A stretch of DNA of 64,000 bases from contig OU342815.1 in the NCBI GenBank assembly GCA_910591455.2, positions 21,659,519 through 21,723,518 of the forward strand. Reading direction: 5' to 3'. The position numbers were made by a program, and so were the translations under genes. The notes below the pieces were generated by a model. The model saw nothing but the letters and a program-made list of their open reading frames with translations. It did not search any database and was not told where the DNA came from. The DNA is from Pholis gunnellus (lineage: Eukaryota; Chordata; Actinopteri; Perciformes; Pholidae). Of the stretch, positions 40,270 through 53,987 are shown piece by piece (the first letter of the stretch is position 1; each line of letters starts with the position of its first letter).

Positions 40270-41646
40270 TAAAATTTTAGAGCATGGTCCCACGACATTT
40301 TTTTTTATGTCTTCATATGATACACTTGCCTACCAAATTGCATACATGTAGGTCAAACGTAGCGCTGGGGCTGCGTTTTTGAATATTTGTAGGGGGCGCT
40401 ATCGAGGCAATTTGAAAGGGTCAAGCCAAAACGCCATATGAAATATTTATTTCCATCACCTATGACACCTGTGCAAAGTTCCAAGGCTTGTTGAGCATCC
40501 TAAGCCACAGAAAAATAAGCTTCATTTTTCATGGCGAATGACGCGTTGCCACGGCAACAGCGTTTAACGACAACTCACAATATTCATGATGAAGCATGAT
40601 CATTGTCTTACAAATTACCTTACCATATTTGAGAGTGATCTGGGCAACTTCCTAGTCGAAGTACATCAAAGTATAAAACTTGTCATTTCCTTGTGCCAGT
40701 AGGTGGCGCTATGACTTTGTGAAAATGTTGGCATGGAGATGTGTTCAGGCCTGGACCAGCATCATGCAAAACAAGTTTGGGGCAGATTGAATAAAGTACC
40801 TTGTAGTTACAACAACTTCCTCTTTCATGGCGAACGGCACGAAATGTGCCTGACATGGGCGCCACATAAAACAAAGGTCGTTCAATGTCAGTACACCATT
40901 TCAGTAACTTTTCATCATTAATGTGGAGGAGTTCGTTAAAGTACAATGCCTGAAAACTATGAAAAATGCCTAAAAATGCAAAGAAATGAGAGTATTACTG
41001 CATCGGCCCCTAGTGGTTGTATGGAATAAAAAATTTGAGAGTATGTTACAGGACACAATGTGAACATATGCTACAGATTTCGTGATGATAAGCCACATGG
41101 TTTTGAAGTTATATATATTGCTGTAGAAGGCCAACTCCTCATGAAATTCATTGGTCCATATATTCTTAATGCAATAAGATATCAAGCAACTTTTCATAAC
41201 TTTTGATGATATATATCCAGTAATGATTCACAGCAAATTTGGTACCAAACAGACCCAGGGTCTAGGAGAAGTGATTTATTTATTTTTTTTACAAAATTCA
41301 AAATGGTGGAAAATTTTGGTAGGCGGAGCTTAGGGTCCCAAGAGGATTTTTTGTAGAACTCATTCAGTTGCTCATGTCTGTAAAATCTTAAGTAATTTGG
41401 ACATACGGGCTGTTGGGGCTTGCCTTTCCATTATCTAGGTGGTGCTAGCGAGTAATTTTGTATGCTCGAGCATTGGACCCATAAAATATCAAAATTTCCC
41501 GCAGTCCCGATATGCTCGCCAAATATGGGGAGGTTGGGGACATGTCAGATACCCTTAAACGGTTTTTCATCATAGGGTATAATAATAATTCCTACAGATA
41601 CAATAGGGACCTCGCGGACCCGACGTTGTTGGTGCTCGGGCCCTAA
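40270..41646. mobile_element. Dispersed fish element, right part
   Basis: Starts with TTTTAGAGCATGGTCCCACG, a second copy of 32449-32625. It continues through GTAGGTGGCGCTATGAC (about 40700) and ends with GGTGCTCGGGCCCTAA against the minisatellite. The 3' terminal phrase is the reverse complement of the GGGCCCGAGCACC end known from teleost genomes. No open frame of note; it is a non-autonomous or decayed element. Confidence 0.68.
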
Positions 41647-41884
41647 AAAGAAAAAAGATCAGGATTTTTGTATTCTATTTTATTTTATTTAACCGGAAAA
41701 AAGTAAAAAAAAAAAAAAAAAGACCATGTTTTTTTTTTTTTCGTTTTTTTATTTAACCGGAAAAAAAGTAAAAAGAAAAAAAAAAGATCATGATGTTTTT
41801 GTTTTTTTTCTTCCTTTTTTTTCCCTTTTACTTAAGAAAAAAGAAAGAAAAGGCAGTAAAAAGAAAAGTTTGAATATCACACCA
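41647..41884. repeat. A/T-rich CCGG minisatellite, right block of the nested complex
   Basis: CCGG cores occur at about 41692 and 41758, with the GATCAGGATTTTTGTATT spacer. The closing phrase AAGAAAAGTTTGAATATCAC at about 41861 is the same as in the left block. It continues the array interrupted at 31838. Confidence 0.85.
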
Positions 41885-41909
41885 TTAGCACGCAGAGTCT
41901 GCGTGCTAA
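41885..41909. repeat. Perfect 25-nt palindrome (12-bp arms)
   Basis: TTAGCACGCAGA, one G, then TCTGCGTGCTAA. It lies exactly where the minisatellite block ends. Elsewhere the same boundary phrase CACCATTAGCA appears without the inverted half. Confidence 0.95.
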
Positions 41910-41924
41910 AAGTTATATCACTTC

Positions 41925-41930
41925 TTTATT
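41925..41930 (-). terminator. fer1l6: Candidate poly(A) signal of fer1l6
   Basis: AATAAA on the minus strand, about 350 nt beyond the fer1l6 stop codon. Plausible by position only; other A-rich hexamers lie nearby. Confidence 0.35.
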
Positions 41931-42278
41931 GAGCGTTGATGACAACGTATTAAGTCATGGTGGATCTTCATCAGGGCGATCTGACAAACACCTTTATCCC
42001 TTTTACATATAACATCCAACATCAGGAGACCAACTGTAAACTCATGCATTTAAATAAAAACACCGTAACGTCCAGACTCTTATACTTAATAAACCAATGC
42101 TACTATAAACATATACATTATTTTAACGTGTGTAGATGCAGAAACCTTCAAAAGGTAAGTGATCTTCGTCCCTCCTGTACATGTTCCAGGAGGGCGAGTC
42201 GCATCATCTAAACGTCCATCCGATCCATAACTTTGCACAGATGTTCAGAACTACAGTGCGACTCTCTGTGGTCGTCTG

Positions 42279-45200
42279 TTACCCGTTGACTATCTTCTGC
42301 GTAATGGCTCCCGGCAGCGTGTAGAACAGCAGAGCGAGGAACAGCACCGTGAGGAGCAGCAGCAGGGCGATGATGATGTACTTCTTGTAGTTCCGCCACA
42401 CCAAGTGGAAGAAACACTTGAATGGATTGACGAACCACGAGAAGGAGGTGTCTGGACGACTGGGGGTGCAAAGACAGGAGACGCGGGAATGAAGTACTTT
42501 TATTCAGTTGTACGTTTAGAGGCATCGATATTTTGAGTTATTCTGATAAAAAAAAAAAAAACATCTTGTGAATGTTGAGGACATATTTTCAGAAGAGTCG
42601 TGGTAGTTTTAGAGTTCATCTCCGGTTTTGAACATCTTTTGAGTCACATTTTCCTGCACTGTGCCTCAAGAGCTCCTACCTCTGGAGTTGACACCGTTAA
42701 AGGAACACGAACACACACACACACACACACACACACTTCATTGCGTTCAGACTCTTACTTTGGCTTTGGCAGCGGCTCCGGCTCCTTGCGGGCTCGGCCG
42801 ACAGGATTTTTCTCGGCCTCTTCAGCTATCATAAGATGAAACTCCGCCTCCACTTTCCCCTGATGGATTCAGAGCACACCCACACCGATCAATCAAAGGC
42901 TCAACAAGTGTTTTGTAAGTGTGTGTGTGTGTGTGTGCTTGTGTACGCACCGTCAGCTCTCCAGACTTAGTGAAGGGCCACCAGCCTCTCGCTCTCTTCT
43001 GCTGGAAGATGGAGATCCTCTCCGTCCCGTCCGTCAACATGTCCATCTTGCATGACTTGGCCGACTTTGACCCTCGAGGGAAATCGTGGAGGTTCAACTC
43101 CACTGTGCCTACGCGACACACGCAAAAACACACACTTGTATCAGAGTCCAATATACAACTGGAGTAACACCGAGAAGCAGTCACACCTACCGAGGAAGTC
43201 GTCAGAGGAGAGCGTCTCGAAGTCCCAGACCTGCAGACTGAGGATAGCAGGAAGCTTCTGCTCCGACTTATCCAGAGAGAAAATATGCTCTTTCTTACTC
43301 ACCACGATCACCTATTAGAGAGAGAAGGAAAGATGGATGTGTCGACAATGTGATATAGTTTTCCAGGTTGTGCTTAATATTTCCGCAGCGTTCAGAAGGT
43401 GTAAGCCCGCGTCTTGTCTATTCGTCAGCACCTTCTCAGCAGGCAGGTAGCTGAAGGGGAACACGAAGCGCCAGTTGAAGTTTCCCTCTCCGGTGAGGGA
43501 GTTGTAGTGGACGTCTGTCTCCTGTCGGTCGTCCTCTAAACCTTTCAACCAGCTACGGAGAACGATCGACAGTGGCAGTGTTTACAGAGGCATGTTTCTG
43601 ACATTAAAAAGGGATGGAAAGTAGGCTAACCACTTCAAATATCAGAAAACTAAAAGCAAATTACGAGTCTGACAAACATCTCCTTTTGGAACAGATAAGC
43701 TTGTAGCTACCCCTTGATGTAGATATCACTGGACTGTTGACCGGTCAGGAAGCTGCTGTCCTCCAGAATCACATCCTCTGTGTTCCAGATGATGATACGC
43801 AGCTCGTACCTGAATGCGCACACATTGGAGCGTTTAGCATCCTTTTCATGAACAAGATATTGTTTTATTAAGACTATACAGGCTTTCAGAGGGAGACAGC
43901 AATCACCCTTTCGGTTTACGAGGTGAAATGTCCACTGAAGGTCCCGGGTGAGGTGAGTCCATGGGGAACATGTCTACCCACATCTGGACCTGACCCTTCA
44001 CACACACACACACACACACACAAAGGAGAACATCAGATTCTGGTTCCTGTCATGAGTTAGTGATAAAAAGACGCTTCTACAAAAAGACATGTCGCTACTG
44101 AACAACTATAGCAACATCAGCAAATCTCTGTCTTTCTCACACGATAATCTGAAGACAAAAAGCTTGAAGACACACAAAGGCAAAGTCACATTTTGGTGTC
44201 TGAAGAAAAGTTTGTTAAAACGTTTTGATTTGATCACAGAACACATTCAGAGAACCGTCTTGTTAGAAAAGTACCTGCTCCATGCCGGGCCGAGCCTTGT
44301 TGTACAGAGTTCTGGTCTCAATGTGTTCTGGGACCAGCTTGCATCCCACGGCCGGGATCTCCGCCCAGCGATGCAGGATCTTCAGTGACAAGTGCTCATA
44401 GGACTCCATCGGCTCGTCTGCGACGTGTGCACACAACAACAAGATTAGAATCAACGTCGCGAAAAAAGTCATAGTCTAGTCAGGGACGTCAGGACAGATC
44501 TACTCCAATGAATAGAGACAACTTGAAAACAGAATGCCTCGTCTCTGCTGTCGCTGGCGTAAAGGCATGAAAACAAACATGACTATGTAGAATAATAGTA
44601 ATAACAATGATGCATTTATCTGCATCGTTTATGGTGTGTTATCCAGTCTTTACCTTCTATCATGAAGCACGTCTTTCCGATGAAAACCTTGTCAGCCACA
44701 GTGATGCGTCCTGGTCTGAACGCAGGCTCGCCCAGACCGTTGTCTTTGCACATCTGAGACAGCAGCTCTGACGGCTTCAGGCAGTCTCTCCAGGCATTGT
44801 AACCGTCACTAACGGACAGAGAAGGGCAGCGGACGCATGGCAATCATGTCAAATGACAAGGTTTTAAGTTTGTCCTCTTGTAACGTCTTCGCTCAGATGA
44901 CAATGAACAAAATAAGATATAAAGTAGGCATGAATTAAGAGCTACTCCAGCCAGCAGGATGAATAATTCACATGAATGAACCAAGTGGAAAACGTCACTT
45001 TGCTTCACAAACGTTGGAGCAGAATCCTTGAATTAAAGCTGAGCTCATTTAGTATATATAAGTATATATAAATACATAAACAGGGAGCTGCAGACCCAGA
45101 CTCACAGGCTGTACTCAGTCGGGAGTCCACAGGTGGCTCTGTGTCGGCTGTAGAATCGGTTCTCCAGGTCGATGCGAGTCTCTCCCATCAGGTCGTCCCC

Positions 45201-46332
45201 TCCCACCATGTCGTAGTCGTAGATCACCACCGACAGCAGAGACTCCTGAGGAAACTTCGCCTGCATCTCAAAAGATCTGGAATCAGGAATCAAAGAGGAG
45301 CTTAATAAAACAACCTGAAACTATACCGGGGGCTCTGATTCACAACACAGGGACAGAAAGTCAGCCGCTCACGCACCTTCCAAATACTGGATTCAGCTGT
45401 TTGGGGATGTAGTTGTCTCTGTCTTTGATTTCGTTCTTGCCGAGCCGGAGAACAATGTACGGGTCCGCCTTCCCGTCCGTATCGGCCGGGTGCAGGTTAG
45501 ACGCCTGGAGCGGGAGGAGAGAACGTTAACACGTTGGATTAGTTTAGTCTCACGAGGGAGAGGGTTCTGTGTTTCAGCCCAATGTTTGGGATTGGCATAT
45601 CGTCCCCGTTTGGCTTCCGTAACATTAACAGTCCTGCTAGTTGTTTTATTTTGTATTTCTATCCTGACCTGTAAGTAAATATCGTGTTTGATGCAACAGG
45701 TGATATGTTTCAACTGTACAATTGAACTAACAAAAAAACATGAATAAATAAATACATTATTCGGCCATTTAGGCAACGCCTTTGTTTTGTTGTTTGTTTG
45801 ATTCTTGTATGGATTTCAGATATTTTTGATGAAGCCCAGTTACTTTAAAATGTATTTACAAACATTTGCTGCATGAACAGTTATGCTGAAATGCTCGCAA
45901 CAGCTGTGCGTTCAGTCTAAATGCTTAAGAACATTCATAGTCAAACCGATGCTTAGCAGTGAGGACGCACAGAGACGATGTAAACCCGGATGAGGACTTT
46001 GACCAGTCCGTTGGGAGGGATTCCTCTGTTCACTTTGAACTCCCCGGTGTCCCTGTCTTCGTCCCAGTTCTCGAATATGTCCTCATTCAGCTTATACAGG
46101 CAGAATCGCCCCTGCAGAGAAGATGATGCACAGAGTGGATCAGATCAATAGTGAAGATATGTCAGTGGTTCCCATAGAGGACAATCAACCTTTACTGTCT
46201 CACCTTAAATTTGCCAACGAATCTCTCCTCATTCGTCCCCTCTTCCTCGTTGGCTTTCCCTCTGAACAGCTCATACGTGTTCACCCAATCATCGAAAGGG
46301 CCGAAGTCTGCCTCCAGCTCCTTGTTGTACAG
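42279..46332 (-). other. fer1l6: fer1l6 exons 34-46: C2E, C2F and membrane anchor
   Basis: Exons: 46332-46204, 46111-45971, 45504-45377, 45276-45106, 44808-44654, 44417-44275, 43995-43907, 43809-43711, 43552-43432, 43311-43191, 43108-42951, 42859-42759, 42459-42279. C2E has complete acidic loops (ADTDGKADPYIVL and YDYDMVGGDDLMG). C2F has IWNTEDVILEDSSF and VWDFETLSSDDFLG. The last exon encodes SWFVNPFKCFF, a basic NYKKY stop and a hydrophobic helix (IIIALLLLLTVLFLALLFY) at about residues 1833-1853, then a short lumenal or extracellular tail. Confidence 0.9.
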
Positions 46333-49300
46333 CTGCAGAGAGATTGTCAGCGTCAATGCATGCAGGATGGAGAATCCCATACTCCACTCAGACCTTTGTT
46401 CTACTACAACAACACAATCGATTCTGTTCATAGCTTCAACAAATGCACCAGAAATTCAGACTTTCAAATCCTGACAAATATATCTCTCCATGTAAATTAT
46501 ACTTGTTCGAACAAAAACAAGAAAATTCAAAGAATATATCTTTTGCGTACTGATCTGAGCTATAGTGGGATTTACATGATGATACACATGTGAACTAATG
46601 ACAATGATAACGCATGTGGAGTCAGAGAGTCTGCGGTGGTCTTCCTGAAGCTGCGGTGTTTGTGCAGTAGTACCTTGAGTGTGGCTAATTTGGTCGGCGT
46701 ACCGAGCTTTGGATCCACGGTTGCTTTTCCTTTCTGTTTCTTCTTGCTGCTGACTGATGGAACAAATAAAGGAGAACATGAACGGGAGATATTTTCAGTG
46801 ATAAACACTGACACAAAGCACCGGGCATGGATGTGAAGAGAAAGCCAAAGCATTTTTTTTTTTGCATTGTGATGACAAAGCGGTTAATAGCAGAGAATAA
46901 CTTCTGAAACTCCATGCTCCAAACCTACGAGTGACATCTGGGATTTAAACCAAGTTGCCCTCGTCTCCACCAGAAGAAACACACAAAAATGAGAGTTTTC
47001 CATGTTGTAGTATCATTTGTTTCCACTTAATCCTGCCTGTCCTTTCTGGAGGATTTGTCAGAAACATTTGACATGCTGCCCACCGGCACATTAAAGAACA
47101 CCACACTGATCCCGCAGAATAAAGTGGCCACCACCACAGCTGAATGTATACCTGGAGAGTAACAGTGGCAGCTGCAGGGCAGCCTAACAGATGTATCTAC
47201 ATGGTTGTACCACAGAAACCAGCAAGACGCAGTCAGTCCCCAAACCTTCCAGTTGTCAGTAAACAATTACCAAGCAGAAGATTTCCTCAAGGGAAGTTAG
47301 AACCAACAGGATAAAAAATGGCCTGAATGTGCTCTAAGTTAAAGCTAGAGGTTGACTTTTGTCTTCCCCCAACATTTAATTTATATGTCAAAGTCCTGCA
47401 CTCTAGCTTTAATGACAACTGTTCAAGCTGAATGTCTTTGTCCTTACCTAAGGAGTTTATTCCATCGCTGAGCAAGCCCTGATACGGCACAGCTGCAATG
47501 CACAACAATGTGTGTGTGTGTAAGGGGGAAAGTACTGGGATAACCCTCCCTAACACCATCTTACTTGCATATTTATATTAGACTTAATTGATAGTATTCG
47601 CGTAAGATAACAGATCTCCATTCACGCTGAAATAGCTGAACAATAATAATACAGAAAAATCTTTCTACACAGACTGTTTTATGGGAATACTATGGAAGCC
47701 CATTGCTGCCAGCAAAATAAAATAAAAAATCCACCCAAAAAAAAAAAAAATATCCTCTCAAAAAATAAATAATATCTATATCCACCCAGAAAATTATTAT
47801 TTATTTATTTATTTTTTTTTGTAGCCGGAAAAAAGTAAAAAAAAAAAAAAAAAGAAAAGATTATAATGTTTGGTTTTTTTTGCTAGCAAAAGAGATTAGA
47901 AGTGCGCATGCGCTTCAGTGACGATCTCCTCACAGGTCCCTTCATCCCCTCGCCAGTATTTCCATGAAAACGACATGCAATTCTACATATTAATACTTAT
48001 AATTATATATAACATCTAACATTTACAAAAGTCACCAGTAATAGTTACCTTGTGTAGAATTGCATGTCGTATTTTTTCCGGCAAAAAAACCCAAAAAAAA
48101 ACATATTCCTTTATTTTTTTTTCTGGGTGGATTTATATATATAATTTTTTTTGGGTGGATTTTATTTTATTTTATTTTTTTCGGGTGGATTTTTTATTTT
48201 ATTTTGCTGGCAGGAATGGGCTTCCATAGTATTCATTCCTATTTTGTGGACATTGATCCCCTATACTGACGTTTAATACAGCTATTCTCAAGATTTAGTC
48301 ATTTACTAATTGTAATGTTTCTGGAATCAGACAATTGATGAAGTATCAGATTATAATTCTTTTATCATTAAGTGTTTACGGAGAACGTGAGAGGAGTTCT
48401 TACCTTTATCAAAGACCTCGGGGAACGGAGAGTCGTCCTGTTTGGTCTGGAACACAAACAGGTTCACAGTTTCATTTTGTAAAAAGCAGTTTCAGATCTT
48501 TTGCAGCAAAAACTGAAGAATCAGAGCTACCTGTTTCTCCACAGATGCGTAGTATTTCGACCACCAGTCGATGACGCACTCTGCTGATTCGTCAGCGATG
48601 GTCCGCTTCTTCCGCTTCGTGGAACGACCACGACTGCTTTTTCCCTGCGAGTCCTGGATTTACAAAGGACATGCAAAGAATTGTTAGACACTGATATATG
48701 GGATCCATAAGAACCTAATCATTCTTTTGGTTAAATAGGAATTAACCCTTTTCTTCTTGGGTTCATCCTTAGGTGTGGGTGGGGCTGGAGGTAGAGGTGG
48801 AGGAGGGGCTCCCTCCTCCACAGTGATGAGGACATCTTGATTTGTTAGTGGTGTTGACAAACTGGTGTCTCCAGCAGACTGGGACGGTCCTATTGGACAA
48901 AAGACAAAGATAAGTCTCCTGGTGGGACACGATCAGTCTCCTGGTGGGACACGATCAGTGGGCCTGAATCCTAATTGTGTTCTACATAGAGTGCTGCAGG
49001 GATGACGTGCTTTTGTAGGCCAACCCAGAAGTTAGCATCTCATTGGTTCCATCGACAGTAGTATTGGGATTTTTACTCTTGGATTCAGGATGTTTGCAGA
49101 AAATAAGCTCTGTGTCAAACAAACGCTAATCTTCACAAATCAACTCCACTTTCGTGGAGCGTGAATGCAGTCGGCAGAAGCAAGAAGTCTAACGTTAGGA
49201 TATAAACAAACTACACGGCGGTTGCATGAGCGCGAGTAAACAGAATGACGACTCAACGTTTTGACGTCTCATTTAGCCACTTTCTTCCACAACCGCCTTT

Positions 49301-49736
49301 TCAGTTACTTAAAATCATTCAAATTCATGAAAGTGGTTTTTAATGACATTTTTGCTTTGCAGAACAAAATGTTAAAATCTCTTGAGCTTGTGTTAACCAC
49401 CTTATTTCTGACTTCTAACCAAACCCCGTCGACATCGAGACGATGACACCACAAGTGCAATAACGTTGACTCGTTTCCAGGTTCTCTTTCTTGCAGCACT
49501 CTAGAGTCTTCATTATCATTTTGTAATCCTTTACAACAGGGACACTGACAAAAGAATATGTAGCACAGGGACTACTTTATACTTATATTGATTATGTGCT
49601 CTGACTACCTGGCATTTTAGCGTCCAAGAACATATTCTTCAAGTGGGCAATATGTTGCTTTTTCTCATTCGAAAAAAATTTGAAAATTTGAAAAAAAAAA
49701 GTAAAAGTCTGGAATCTGGCTGTAAAATCACTCAAT

Positions 49737-49803
<67 letters not shown>

Positions 49804-50788
49804 TACCCTCAGTGCTTTGTGGCTCTGGGGGCAGGGAAGGTCCAGGCGTCTCTGCGGCCTTGGGCGGTTCGTGTATCTGTATGGGAGCAGGCAGGGCTGG
49901 AGGTGGAGTGTATTTGAAGGCCTTGAGGTTGTTGATAATGTGATTTCCAACCAGCGTGCTGCGACCAAAGGCCCGCCAGTCGACAACGGTGATGCTGAGA
50001 GGAGGGTGGAGGAGTTCGTTCTCTGGTAACTCCTAAAGGACGGCACAGTAGACAAAACAAAATCCACACATTATCCAATAAATGTATGGATTCAGTCAGA
50101 CCCGGTCCAAGGACTCAGGCTCCCATTCAGACACAAGGTGATCAGTGAGGTCTATACATCTGTACCGGTCTTACCAGCTCTATGGCATCAACCAGCGTGG
50201 TGAAGTTTGGGTTGGACTTGTACTTCTGAATGACGGAGGAACGCAGTGTTATTCCCGCACACTCTATGAAGACCTAGAGAAAGAGAGAAGAGGTTTTGTT
50301 ATTCAATTTCATGATCTGTTTTTTACATCCCTCAGATCCTTTCTTTCTTCTTCTTCCTTTCTTCTGAAATGTACTGGATGCTATGATCCTGTATCCATGA
50401 TGGATCCTTCCTGAGGTCTCTTCAATATTTACTGGAACCGAATCAAAGGTGAAAGGATAGAAGGTGCACGTTGTTAAGACTCTTGTGGTCTATATAAATA
50501 AAGTTATCTTGACTTGACACTATGGGACGATATAGGATTTTATTGCGGACTGCGATGGGACAAAACATAGGATGTCATTGCGGATAGCAAAAAAAAGAAA
50601 AATTATTGTGACAATTGTGAATATCCTCACATAAGTAACTTAAAAAAGCTATCAAGCTCGCTGTCATGGTGCCGAATCATTTTGTATGTATCCTTTATTG
50701 ATGCAGGGGGAACGATACAAAGACTCCAAAAGCATGAAACAAATTAGGGTCAAAGGAGACAGGGATTGGAGATTGCGATGTGACTTGG

Positions 50789-50826
<38 letters not shown>

Positions 50827-53800
50827 CTGTGGGCGATCAACAGACAGCAGCTGAACCTTCTTCAGCTCCCTCATACCCCAGAATAACACCTGGTGGACAG
50901 AACACACACAAGCAAAGTGGTTGGGTTGGATTATGAGCACAAAAGTGTTATTTGTTGGCTACGTTGAAAGAAATAATAAAAAAAAAGCCAAACCTCCAGC
51001 CTGTAGGTGCTGAGAACCGGTCTGATGTTGTCAGGAACCGTGTAGAAGCCTCCTGCCTGTTTCTCCAACGCCGGCAGATCCCTCTCTCCAGAGCCTTTGA
51101 TCTACAGATTCATCACAGTGATACTCGTGCGTCATTCTACGTTCCTCAATACGGTTCCATGCTGCGTCATCGTGAGGGGAAACCAAACGGTCGTGGACTG
51201 ACCTGCAGCAGTTCAAACGCAGCCAGCAGGTCTCCTCCCGGCTGGCTGCCGCAGTGCAGCGGGCTGTACTGCAGAGTTGGAGGAGCGTAGGGCTCAGAGG
51301 CCAAGCGGACCTCGGGCACCACCACCGTGGCTCCCAGATACTCCGCCTTACTCTGTGCACGGCAGAGCAGAGAGAGGCGGTCACAAGATCTGTTAAGCAG
51401 CAGAATATACTGGAGTATGAAACCATTACTTGACTCATTTGTCAGTCAATCCGTGTGTGCAGCGTTACCAGCGCGTCCTCGTCGTACACCTCGACGAGAA
51501 TGCGCAACGGCTCCTGTTGGATGTGCTGCAGATCTCCAGTCAGCATCAGGTTGCTCATCAGCAAACTCTGATTCCACGTCGGACTGAGAGTCTGACTGAT
51601 CACCTGACGGCAACACACACACACACACAACATAAACACAGTAAGAAGCAATTAACACTAGATTGCAGGTGTACAATACGACCCATTAACACTTATAAAA
51701 CAGATCAAATCACATTCATACAGATGCACAGAGCGCGTTCTGTCTTATTTCAATATCTATTGATTTGCAGAATATTTTCTATTCAATCAATTCAGATCAA
51801 TTCAGAGGACCAGTGTGTAGGATTTAGTGGCATGTAGCGGTGGGGTTGAAGATTGCAACCAACTGAACAACCCTCCACTCACTCCTCCCTTTCAATTAAA
51901 GACCCTTACTAGAGTCAGTATTAAGTTTGGCTGTTCTGGGCTTCTGTAGAAACGATACAACATGGCAGACTCCGAGTGAAGGACCTGCTCCCTGTGTAGA
52001 TATGAAGCTAACAAAAACACAACGATTCTTAGTTTCAGTTTTTCACGAATGAAAACATTGTTGTGAATATTATATTCCATTTCTGCTTAAAGATGCCCCC
52101 TGAAGCCTGCACACTGGACCTTTAATCGTTTGGTTTAGAAAGGTTTCGTCAGTGCAAAACACAAAGATATTCAGTTCAATATGATATAAAACAGAGAAAG
52201 GCAGGAAATCTCCACATCTGAGAGGCTGAAAACAGCATTTTCGCTTGATTACTTTTCTGTCGATCGACTAATTGTTGCTGCTCTACACTTTAATATATAA
52301 TGCATTCCAAGGATGTGTCTATAATCCTTACAGTCCTCTGTCGTGCCATAACAAATCAACACTCAGCTGCGTCACCATTCCTCACTACATTTCCAGTGTC
52401 TGTCTTTGTTTGTGTCCATGGATTGAAGCACAGCTTGCAAAACTATGAGCACGATCTGCGTTTTTGACCACAGTGACGACCAGCATCCCAGAGAAACTTT
52501 TTTCTGACCTTCTAGGACCATTAACAAAACACTTACATTGGTGGTTTGGCTGTGTGACAGACAGGTGACTCGGGCAAAAGGGTCCGACAGACCGGAGGTG
52601 TCCGCGGCGATGAGACCACGAGCCTGATACATGTGGCACCTCAGCTGGAAGGTGTGCTGCTCTGGAGACGCAGACCAACACGCACCATATAATGTAGTTT
52701 AGGCTACTTTAAAGGAGCAGTTTACCCACTTCTCAAAATCTTATTTTTCCTCTTACCAGAGAAATTGTAATATTTAAATGCCAGAAGCAAATACTAAAGA
52801 CAGAATTATGTTTGGTAGCAGTTAGAAATTATAAGTTTAAAGACAAAATACCCCAAAATAAGCAGAGAAATGGAGGAATTGTAATGGTCAGTCTGTCTCT
52901 CACCTGCAAAGACCAGGGCTGTTGGAGGGCAGCTGGAGTCAGTGCCCCCTGCGGCCGAACTGAACCCTGCGGGTAAGTCGTCCATCATGTGTACGGAGTC
53001 GGAACAGGTTCCGTACCACAGATACACGTCCACCTTCGCTTGGACTGTCAACTCTGCAACACGCTTCCCTGGAGGCTGCACACACATACAAACACATATG
53101 AGTTCATCTCTGCCAGCCTTCCTGCATTAAGAAATACTTAAAGGGATTTGTCGGTTGCAATTAAAGGGGACGTAAAATTATTTTCAGGTTCATACTTGCA
53201 TTTTAACGTTTCTACTAGAAGGTGTTTAACCACATTCTTTTTCTCACGCTGTCTGTCTGAAAGTACCTGTATTCACCCTCTGTCTGAAATGCTCCGTTTT
53301 AGTGCCTGTCTCTTTAAGCCCCTCCCCCTCCCACAAAAACCCAGTCTGCTCTGATTGGTTTGTTGAATCTCATGTTTTCTGATCTAATCAGACCACAAAA
53401 AACAACAACTGACAGGCTCGTTATATTTCACAGGTTGAGGAAACCTAAATGTATGTGCAGAAGCACAAAAATTAGTTTTTCATGAACACAACATTCAAAA
53501 TTGGCCCCTCCCCCGGCTCAACGACACCAGAACTGCACGACCCCTGGCCATGGTTAGGGTTATTCCAGATCCACAGTCTATTTGGTACAAGCTTTGCCCA
53601 CTTGCCGTTTTTGCTATGCTATATTTACATGTTTATTTTGTTTATTTAGCCTCTTCTTGGAATGCGTGCTGGCGAACTGTCACCTTAACTTTAGGTAATG
53701 TTTGTGTGCGTGCGTTCACCTTTAGAAACAGTGTCAGTATCTTGCCACAGTGGATTCCTCGGGCCTCCTTGCTGCTGGAGTACAGCAGGTCTCTGGTACG

Positions 53801-53948
53801 GAGCCGAGCGTACGCGACGCGCTTGTTGTTGCTCAACAGCCACACAAACACGTCGGGCACCATGTGCTGGGGCTGCAGCGGAGCGTGAAGGCGCGCACAT
53901 GCGTGTGAGAAAAGTTTGGATGTAATAAGGTAAATAAGGAAAAACATG

Positions 53949-53987
<39 letters not shown>

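Larger units (their letters stand above)
46674..53075 (-). other. fer1l6: fer1l6 exons 21-33: central C2 domains and linker
   Basis: Exons: 53075-52904, 52661-52537, 51603-51469, 51352-51203, 51101-50994, 50889-50827, 50273-50175, 50032-49807, 48889-48747, 48653-48531, 48446-48404, 47478-47448, 46749-46674. Exons 22-24 give a C2 with an ADTSGLSDPFARV loop and EVYDEDAL, both calcium-type. Exons 26-28 give a further C2-like fold (VLFWGMRELKKVQLLSVDRP; VVDWRAFGRSTLVG). Exons 28-29 are a Pro-rich linker. Exon 30 carries the family signature RKKRTIADESAE. Exon 32 is small: only the 31-nt version (GLAQRWNKLLR) fits the phases on both sides. Confidence 0.82.

Noticed and set aside
47027..47266. Frame with a membrane-like segment (SAVVVATLFCGISVVFFNV) in fer1l6 intron 32
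   Set aside because: It could join exon 32 in phase but ends in a stop, and the ferlin reading continues at 46749 without it.
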